From Dipteris shenzhenensis (taxonomy: Eukaryota > Polypodiophyta > Polypodiopsida > Gleicheniales): a stretch of 64,000 nt of DNA. Location of the stretch: assembly GCA_047967505.1 (NCBI GenBank), contig CM106541.1; one strand, written 5' to 3'. Below, in pieces: positions 46,927 to 57,415 of this stretch (position 1 is the first letter of the stretch; each line of letters begins with the position of its first letter). The notes beneath the pieces were generated by a model. It was not told the DNA's origin and did not search any database. It was given only the letters and a program-made list of their open reading frames with translations. The translations under genes were made by a program, and so were the position numbers.

Positions 46927-49900
46927 TCACGATGTCCGAAGGGGAGGAGAAACCAAAATGACACCATCTCCGCGGACAAACAGGTATGGAACATGCCTTT
47001 TGCTGGTCTGCAACAACAACAATCAGATGGCATTTACATAAACACCAATCAATGAAGACATAATCCCAATGAAGAAACAAGCAGGGAAAAGTTTTAAACT
47101 GATGATCAAAATGTTATCATGATTTGATTTACGTCAATAACAGAAATTATCAAACCATCAAAACAGACTCCCTCTCAGCAACTGGAATAATCACCATGAA
47201 AGACGAAGATTCTCAGATTACTTGATAATTCAGCAACCCTTTTACAAGTGATTTCAACATACGAAGACTTATTTCAGACATGATTGATCATTGTCTCTAA
47301 GCACTAAATGGTCAATCATGAAGAGTCCAGACGATAGGCATTGTGTTTAACTATCCCAAGAAAATTTCAATTGTAAAAAATAAGTGCTTAATTGGTGGTG
47401 CAAAGTGGCTAATTGCTTAATTCAGACATAGGTGATTAATATTGGGAACTATAATAGGGTTTGTATAACTATAGCATTTTAAAATACATTATGTATTTAA
47501 GTTGTCTATCTCTTGGTCACTGACTTTAAATGCTCATGCTTGTGTTTCAAACTTGGTATCAGAGCAGGCTTTGCTCTGCCCACTCCAGCAATGTTGTAGC
47601 GAGGTCAAACATCTTGACTATGTTCAGCTTGAAGCACTAGAGAGAGAAGGAGAGGACCCAATCACTGTCAGTGCTACAGGAGAGGAGGCCTGCGTTATGC
47701 ACAGCAACAGCTGAGGTATGAGCTTGGGAGCTCAAGGGCAATCAAGGTCAGATCTATACATCAGAATGGCGGCCAAAGTCCATGTGAGTTACTTTTCACA
47801 GAACAAGCGAAGGACAAACAAGTCCACATGCTCCAAGTGCATGACATAGCACGTAAGAGCAACTGTGTAGTCTTGAATCCGGATAGAAAGTGCTTCGATC
47901 TTGCAATCCCAAAACTGCTTCCCAGCTGGAAGCTGCACCTCGTAGGTGTGATCGCTAGGTATCGTGGACAGCCCCATCTTCTGCACAATATTGTAATTAA
48001 CAAAGTTGTGAGAGCTGCCCGAGTCAAAGAGAATGTGAACTCTTTGGTCCCTAACTTCTCCATAAACTCGGAAAAGATCATGGGAACCAAATAACGAATT
48101 ATTAAAAGTGCAATTACAAGAAAGTGGGCAGGTAATGACATTTACAAAAATACATGTCATCGAAACTTGATTAGCTCCCTTAGCTTTGGTACTTGGACCC
48201 GCATGGAGCTTTGGTCCTAACGCTTGCTTCTGGTTCTTGCGCTTAGGACAATCATTCCTAGTGTGGCCTCGCACCTTGCCTTAGAAGCAACGTCCTTCTT
48301 TCTTTAGCTTCAAGGTACAAAAGAAACAAGCACGACCATTCTTCGCCTGAGTCGAATGTTTCTTGGAGGCGTTGTCTATAGACTTTGACTCCCCGATACC
48401 AATGGTAGACTGGAAGAACTTCCTCTTGTTCTTCCCACCCGTGTCGGCAACTGTGGTTCCCTTTGCGCTGGCCATGGTATCATCATAGATGCACGCGTAA
48501 TTCATGACCTCTTGCAAAGTGGCACACTTCTTGTTCTTGATCTGTAACTTGTACGAGTCAAGCAAACCATCCACAAAGAAACCTAACAAGGTCACTGGAT
48601 CCCATCTTTGTAGTTCTGGTCTGCAAATCCCGAAACCTCTGAAGATAAACCTCAAAAGTCACATTCAGCTTAGACATATCGAGGGCTTTGAGCTTGCCTA
48701 CGATATCGTAATCTTCCTCCTCCTTCAAAAACTCTTTCCTGAAGACGCCTGCGAATTCTATCCATGTTACAGGCTTGGTCGAAGTTCCTTCCACCACAAT
48801 AAAGCCTTTCCTGACATAAACCCTGCTGCAAGCTGTATTTTCTTGACATCTGGGTAAGGGTGAAACTAGAAGTGTCGCGCTATGCGGCCCCCTCTCCCCC
48901 CCCCCTCCTCTCTCTTCACCGCCTCCCAGCTCGCAGCGGCCGCGCCTCCTCCGTCCCCCTCTCCTCCTCCTCTGCCCGCCATCCCCCCCCCCTCTCCTTC
49001 CTTCTTCGCCCCTCCATCCTCTCCTCGCCCCCCCTCCCCCCGCGTTGCGCTACCACCCCCCCGCCCCCTTCCTCCCCTTCCCCACCGTTGCGCAACGCTG
49101 CCACCCCCCCTTCCCCTCCCTCCTCTCCTTTCTTTCCCTCCCTCCTCTCCTTTCTTCCCCGCCCCCCCTCGCGCTGCACTGCCACACCCTCCCCTCTCAT
49201 CCCTCCTCTTCCCCACCCTACGCTGCGCTGCCCCCCCCTCCCTCCTCTTTTCCTTCCCCCCTTTGCCATTCGCTCCCCACTCCACCACCTCTCCTCCCCC
49301 CGCTTCCCCGTACTTCTCCATCCCTCCCTCTTTCCTTCCCTGCCTCCGTCCCACTCCCCCCTCCCTCGCCTCTTCCATTAACTTTCCCTCGCCTTTTGGA
49401 GCTTTCACAGTTTGTCGGTGTGGTATGGCGGCCGTGAGCCCATAACTGGTGGCCCAGACGGACCCCCCCCTCCATCAGCCTACCGCATAACACTGACAAA
49501 GCATCAGGTCTCCTTGGTGAAGAAGGCCGCCACTGACTTCTCCCAGACGTCCATTTATAGGAGTCATTGGCTACGCCCCTTCACGAGCAGGCATCAAGGA
49601 CTGGTTGCAATATACCCTCTACGTTGATGACAGCCACATTGAGGAGGTCGCACTCATGGGATGTGGTATCTTCTGGCTCAAGCTCTCCTCAGCACAGGCT
49701 GCGAGCGATATGGTCAGACAGTCTCCTACTTCTGTGGGTGGGAAGATCATCCTTATGGTCCCATGGTATAGGGGTTTCAGTGTAGCGGACTACAATGCCC
49801 GCTTCCGCATTCCTCACCATCCAATTACCCTCATTTTCCCACGCCTCGCAACAGAGCTTCGCCCGATCATCAAGGACCTGGGGGTGCACTTTGGCTGGCT

Positions 49901-52900
49901 CATGCAGGACACCTTCGTTGATGCGGCGGCAACCTAAGGGGTGCCACGTGTCAAAGTGGCACTCCTAGATCCGCAGAGTATCCCCTCGGAGTTCGAGATT
50001 GAGACAGACACAAGTGTGGTGACGCAGCGCATTATGGTCACTGGTCACCCAGATCAGTGTCTAAGATGCCACGGCTTCGAGCACCAGGCGTGCTCCTGCC
50101 CTCGCTTCACGAGGACAGAACCTCAGATGGCCCCCATCCAGGCAACTCAGGATCCCCCGTCAGGCATCGACACCCCCTCCCGAAGGGGAAGGCTGGATTG
50201 AGGTCAAAAGAAAACAGAAAGGAAACAAAACAGGACCAAAAAAGCCTTCCCATCTACAGCAAGAGACCCCTGTGGTCACCAATCAGCAGCAGCCCAGTAA
50301 GGGGAAGGAGAAAGGGAAGGCGAAGATCAACCAGCCTCCCCTTCATCCTTCACCCTGCCCCCCCCCTCCCCCCTCCTCCTCGATCCCCCTACCTCCCCCC
50401 CCTCCGGGATCCCCCCCAGCACCTTTGGTTTCAGCCCCCCCCCTCCCTCGAGCATGCTCTCGAGGGACCCCCCTGTCCGCCTACAGCCCCGAAGCCAACA
50501 CAGACCTCCTCCGCGCCTATCCCTCCTGGCCCAATGGAGGGGAGAGGAGAGGCCCTTCCCCGCAGATGGCCAGCATTCGTTCGACAGCCAGCACCCCTCT
50601 TTCTGGTTCTGACTCCTCATCCTCGTCCCCACACCCAAGGGCAGCTCCTAGAGCTCTACCTTTGGAGTTTTGCCGAGCAGGACCTTGGGATTATTTGGAT
50701 GCAGTTGGTATTGGCTCCTTCCCTGCATGCCTAGACATCAGCATCTTCTTCCTCTGAAAGGAGGCGGAGGGTAAGGTGTCCGTCCTTGCCCCCCATGATG
50801 GTCCTAGCTATTCCTTCACTATCACCAGTGACGGGAATGAGCAATGGACGAATGAAAATGTTTGGGAGACGATTATGTCAGCGATTGGGCGCTAGGCAGA
50901 GGTGGAGAGTCAGGAGTGGTGGTTCCAAGGACGACCCTCTTTGACCATGCCCCAGTCATCCTAGTTCTGGACTCAGCCTCTCACTCCTTACCTCCACGCT
51001 CGTGCCGGATCCTAGACTCCATCTACCCCAGAGCAACGGTTCGCAGCAGGATAGTGGACTTGTGGGAGCAGTATTAGGACCCCATGGGGGATATGGCAGC
51101 TCAGGTAGCTCAGGTTCTTGCCGAGTCTAGTCTCATCTATCAGCAGGAGGCGATTCAGGTCAGGCAACAGTGGTGGGCGAAGGAGAGGGGTCTCAAACGA
51201 GATCTTGCCTCGATACAACGAATGCAACAGTCTTCTCCAGGCTCAGAGGAGCTCAGACGACAGGAGGTTAGAGCCCGAGCCATGCTAAAGGAGATCACCC
51301 AGCAACGCTCAGAGTTCTCGTTTCATGCTTCCAAGTCCTTTTGGGCTAGGAAAGGCGACAAGATGTGCAGAGAGTTCTTCAGGACTCGTGGCCAGAGGTC
51401 AGCAAGGGAACAGCTCCGATCTCTTAGAGCACAGGATGGTAGTGTCACGACAGATCCAGACAAGGTCCAAGACTTGGCGACAGATTTCCACGTCCAAGAC
51501 TTGGCGACAGATTTCCACAAATCCTTGTTCCGGCAAGAGCCCCCAGACCCTCGTGCCCACCGATGCAGGGAGGAGGTGTGGAGGTATACACCGTCGCTCG
51601 TGCAGCCTAGCATGAGTGAAACCCTTCTCGCCCCTTTCACCGTGGCAGAGATGCAGGATGCGGTGAGCGCTATTGATGGGCACAAATGCCCAAGTGAGGA
51701 TGGGCTCTCTAGAGCTTTCTTCACCACCTTTTGGGAGCAGGTCCACCAGCCCTTGCTCGCAGCCTTCCAGCATATCTTCTCCAGTGAACAGATGCCAAAG
51801 AACCTTGCAACAGGCTTGATTTGCCTCATCCCCAAAGGGGGGGACCGTTAGGAGATCAGACAATGGCGCCCTATCACCCTCCTCCCGACTGCCTATAAAA
51901 TCCTCGCCAAGATGATCAGTAGCCGCGTCCGCCCCCTGCTACATGACTTGATCCATGACACCCAAACTAGTTTTGTCCAAGATCGCAGCATTTTGGACAA
52001 CATTTTCACATTCTCAGAGGCGACGGAGTGGGCCCAGCACAGTGGCCAGCACCTTGCCATACTCCTTCTTGACTTTGAGAAGGCGTACGACAGGGTAGAC
52101 TAGTCCTTCTTGGAAGGTACACTCTCTCGGTTCGGTTTCCCGAACAAGTGGATCAGAGGTATTGCTAGTCTCTACAGATCGGCCTCCAGCCGGGTTATCA
52201 TCAGCGGTAGGATGGGGGAGAGATTCACCCTCGAGCGCTCGGTGCGTCAGGGCTGCCCACTTGCGCCCTACCTCTTCCTATTTTTTGCGGAGGCCATGAC
52301 TCACTTCCTACGAGCCCGTACCACTGGTCTTCGAGGGATGCGTCTCCCTATTCGAGACGATGCAAAACTTCTAGACTCCGAGTATGCAGACGACACGGCC
52401 CTGTATGTGCGGGATGATATGGAGTCATTGGAGCGAGTGAGAATGTCTTTAGAGGTTTTTTGCCTAGCCGCTGGGGCAAAAATCAACTGGCTTAAGTCAG
52501 TTGGTTTTCTTACGGATCACGGAGCCAGCTCACAGTGGGGTATTTTCCTGGGGTTTCGCTGGATCCCTAGAGGACAGACGACACGTTACCTCGGATTCCA
52601 GGTAGGTCTGGATATCACGCTGGCTCAACAGTTCTTACCGGTCCTAGTCTCCATACGACGGAAGCTAGCCTTCTTGAGCACGGCTCGGCTATCTTTGGCA
52701 GGCAGGGCCCTTGTGGTCAATTAGGTCCTTCTTGCCACTGCTTGGTATGTGGCATCTTGTTGGTGTTTCTCGAGATAGTGTGTAGCCCAGCTAAGGAGAC
52801 TGGTGCGGAACTTTCTTTGCTCTGGCTCAGATGGTTCCGACACCACCGGAGCCCGGGTCACCTGGCAGACGGTCATTCTCCCCCAGACAAAGGGCGGTCT

Positions 52901-55900
52901 TGGCATCATAGATCCAAAACTACAGAGTCAGCCATTACTTGGCAAGTTAGTCATCCGCGGTCTGACCCCAGGAGGACAGACATGGAAGCTCTTGCTTCAG
53001 CGTGGTCTCAGCGCGTGTATCCCCCAAAAAGGGGGTGATTGGCAACCGTCTATCTGGTGGATTTTCACTTCAGCCCCACTGACTCAGCCCCGTTCCCCCT
53101 TCCTCCGTGGCCTCGTCTCGGTCTGGAGGAAGTTGCGGCACAGCCTCTCTCAGGTTCCCCCCAACTGCCGAGAGGAGATAGACAAACAGCCCCTGATTTG
53201 GAGCAACCAGGTGACAGATGATACAGGTCGCCAACTTGGAGAGAGATCCCATATCCCATGGGCACTCTGGGCGCATGGGCCTACGTGCTCGCTCCGGGTT
53301 TGGAGGGACGTCTATAGCCAGTTGAGCCCAGGCGACCTGGTAGTAGCAGTAGGTACGGCACGTGGGATCCAAGCTCGACGAGCGGAGTCGATGCTGCCAT
53401 TCCTACAAGTTGGAGGATTCCCATGATCACCAGACAACTCCTCCCGGGAGATGAGAGGTGGCTAGGGCAGTTCACACCCCGTGGCATTCCTTTGGTGGTT
53501 GCAGGCCTTTTCTTGGAGTCCTCGATTCACTTCTTCTCCGTCGCCGATGGTAGCCGTCTCCAGAGCAGAGAGGCCATGATCGACCCCCAGCTTCCCTGGC
53601 AACACCTTTGCATCATAGGGCTGCAAGGGAAAACGTGGCATATAGACCCCTTGATTATGCAGGATCAAGACTGGAGACTCTGGATTTGGGAGGGCCGCTC
53701 CTTGACAAAGGTGGAGTGGGACCCAGGGGAGTGGCGCTGGCCACCACTGGAGACCTCAGAGAACCCTACCCCCTTCTTCTCATACAGTGCGCATACTGGT
53801 AGGCGTGCTCTTGGGGCTCTCCAACGCAGGCTACCCACACAGGCACATAGTTGGTATGCCCAAGGGATATCTCTGGTTTTTCTTCGCACATTCTGGAAGA
53901 CTCTTTGGGCAAGCTGGCGGCCAAGGAAGATCTCTTACTTTCTTTGGATGGTGGCCCACAAGGGGCTACCAGTTGGCAGATGGCTGAGGCAGATGGGGAA
54001 GGAGTCATGGGGATCTTAGCGAGGGCTGCACCCGAGCTAGGACCGGTCACTTGGGGAGCCGTTTGCTTGTGCAGCACCGAGATGGGACATCACTTGGCTT
54101 ATGAGTTCTCTAGGCAGGATCCAGTTTTCTTCATCACACAGGCCACCTAGGCATACATGGACAGCTTCCCTTGGCATCTGACAGAGACAGATGCAGGAGC
54201 GATGACTCGGCACCCAATTTGGGAGATCATAGGGAGTATTGTAGGCTGGCATATCTGGACTTCCAAATGCGCGCAGATCTTAGGAGATCAGGCTTCTTCT
54301 ACTACCCAGACCCTAGCGGACATTTGGAGCACAATCATTCACACGGTCAAGGGTAAGTGGGATCAGATTCAGGGGGAGTCCCGGGCAGGGAAGGAGAAGA
54401 GATGGCGCTTCCTTCGCGATTGGGACCATCAAGAGCTGTTCTTCCAGCACTCTGCTCAGAGTCTTCAGTGGCATTACTCCCCCCCACCATGGCTGTTTGT
54501 CCACTCTCCGATGATTATGCCCTGAGAGGCTTGTAATTATTATTTTGTTACCACGGGCTGTATCCGTTTTGTGATTACAGCCCGCTGGCCTTTAGGCCCT
54601 CTTGTACTCTCGTTTTCAAGCAATATAACTAGCACTACTTTTTGCGCAAAAAAAAAGTAATAATAATAATAGAGTCCCTGGTAATCCTCTGCATGGTAGT
54701 TCATATCCTGGTCTCCCATCGCAAGCTCCGGGTCTACAGAATCAGCCATAACTGATTCGAATCTCATGAAGAAAATAGGCTGAGAGAAGAGAAGGAACAG
54801 GTGGTCTCGAAACTAGGAGGCTGGAACAGAGAGAAAAACTAACGAAACAGAGAGGGATGAGAGAAAGAGGCTGGCTGATCGAAAGGAGAAGGGGCTGGCG
54901 GAGGCTGTCAATCCAGGAGCCGAGCTCCTTGCTGGCCCGTACGGAAATCTGCAGCAGGCGGAACCAGGGTGTCAAATCGGGAAAGGGATGTGGAGGGGTA
55001 GAGGCTTGCGCACAAATCTGCCCGTAGGGGAGGAGCTGCTGCTGCGTTAAGGTCTAGAGTGGGGCTGCGAACAGCCCTTGGTGCCCTCGTGGTCCCTGCT
55101 CAGCCTGCCATACCTGGGTTCAACTGAAAATCTGCCTCAGCCCTTTGCTTACCAACGATCAGCCCATCGCTTCACTCCTACGAGCGCTTACCAACGATCA
55201 TCCGATTCAGGGATACTCAGGCTCGACTTGCAGCACTCAGGCAGCATGCTACACTACGGGACCACCCTACTATCTTCATGGATGAGGATCTCACACCTAT
55301 GCAGGTGGAAGAGCGGCGCACCCTGCTTCAGCAACGAGATGTAGCCCGTCACGAGGGGAAGTGGGCTGTCGTCCGAGATGGCCACCTATTAGTTGGCCCC
55401 CGCCACCAAGCCCCACCAAGTACTCCAGACACGGTAGCAGGCTCCCCCCCCCAAATAGGGAGACATGGTCTATGAGATTCAGACTCAGCACACAGTACCC
55501 TTGGCATGCACCATATGGAACTGTAATGGTACCCTATGGTCTGACCCTTGGAACTTCTCAGTCATACACAAGACGCGACATCGTTTTCTATACAGAGACA
55601 CATCAGAGCCCCCAAGCGCCCTCTCCCCTCGGTCAGTGGCTATACCTGGAAGTCAGTATTCCGTGAGAAGACCAGATATACTGGGGGGTCCGAGGATCAG
55701 GCGGAGTTGCAGTACTCTTTCATTCAGCACTCACGAGCTTGATATCCGTGGTTAGACGGGATGTCCATGCCCGTTACCTATGGCTCCGATTTCGACGCCC
55801 CTCCACACGCAACCTCTTTATTACAGTCTGCTACTTTCCTCCTGAGACGTCACATTTCGCACGGATGCTACGTGAGGATACGGGGGTATCCCCCTATTTA

Positions 55901-57381
55901 GATCTCTACTCAGACATTGTGGAGTTCTCCAGACGTGGAGACTCGAGAGGTCCTCCTAGTTGGGGATTTCAACGCAAGGACAGGTGCACATCAGACATCA
56001 CTCCTGGACTTCCACTCAGATCTGGTCCTATTACTTGAGATGGACACAGAGGACTCAGGCTTCCCCGCTCCTCGGCCGACAGTCGCGTTCCCGTTACTGC
56101 GTATGGGCAGGCTCTTTTGGACCTTGGACGTATACATGATTTGGTCATCTACAATGGACTAGACCGGTGGCCTGCCTCCTCTGGTTTCACATGTTTCCCA
56201 CATGGCGGAGGAGCCAGTGTCATCAACTACATTCTGGGATCTCCTGCTTTAGCCCCACAGATCACCGACTTCCGTACTGCACCCTTACCCCCAAGAGCCG
56301 ACCACACTTACTGTTCTTTCATATCCTTGCGCCTCGAGCCCCTCCCAGCCACACCCCGCACTACACTACCTATCATGATATACACTTCGATCATAACCTC
56401 TCACCTGATTACTCAGCCCACCTAGCCTCCCTCCTCAAACACATAGACAGCATACCCTCTCTAGATCACCGAGCCGCCCTTATCACCCACTCCCTTCACA
56501 ATGCAGCCCGCCACATTTTCCTTTCCACTACTCGGTCCACCCACCCTCCACCTGCTGGCTCCACCCCTTGCAATAGCTGGTATGATGACGAGTGTAAAGC
56601 ATTACGCCGCACACTCCGACTCACGACCCAGCGAAACGCTAGGGCCAACCCACATCTCACCAAGGATTATCGTTGACTAGTCCGTCGCAAGAAGCTAGCC
56701 TTCCTGCGCCAGAATGAGGATATGCTACTGAACATTCTGTTTAGTAGCAACTCCAAGGATTTCTGGAGGAAATTCCTAGAACGCCGATCCCCCTCCCCCC
56801 TCACAGACACTTCCCTTTGGCACTCCTACGCACGTACACTCTATGATATCCCTGATCAACCTCCTCCCGACCTCTCAGCCACCCCCCGCCCCATTTCTTG
56901 CACCCTCTTCACAACCCAGGGAGTCACCCATGCAGCGCTTAAGCTTCACAACGGCCGAGCATGACATCTCGTCTCTGCTCTCTGCCCACCCCACCGGGGT
57001 TACTATTGCCCTCATCCACAGGGCCATCCGCCGCCCTCGACGACCGAGCTCGACTAGGCCGCATGACGTCAGAGGCCAATCATCTATCGCAGGGTTTTTT
57101 CTGGCCTCCCATTTGACGGCCCCTCTATGATTGGTCTCTGACAATCACCACCTGCACATATATATTGTATCTCCCCCCACTGCCCCATTTTTGGTGCCCC
57201 CCCCTTCTTTTTTGTATCATCTGGAGGTAGACACGTATTTTTTGTATCAGGACTAGACACACCGTCCTTCATAACTCTTTTTTGTAGAAACGGTTGGCTG
57301 GCCCTCCGCCACCATTATGCTCATTGTATCAGTTATCTTTAGTCTCATAGACCTTCACGGTCTCCCGAAGACTTTAATAAA

Positions 57382-57415
<34 letters not shown>

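Noticed and set aside
46832-47080. 82-codon minus-strand frame over LSM3 exon 3
   Set aside because: Out of frame with the conserved Sm2 motif; a shadow of the real exon.
48860-49499. Overlapping 100-190-codon frames in five reading frames
   Set aside because: Open in almost every frame because the C/T-rich tract lacks stop codons; no coding signal.
51323-51863. Two minus-strand frames of 150-170 codons
   Set aside because: Antisense to well-preserved LINE ORF2; no recognisable protein.
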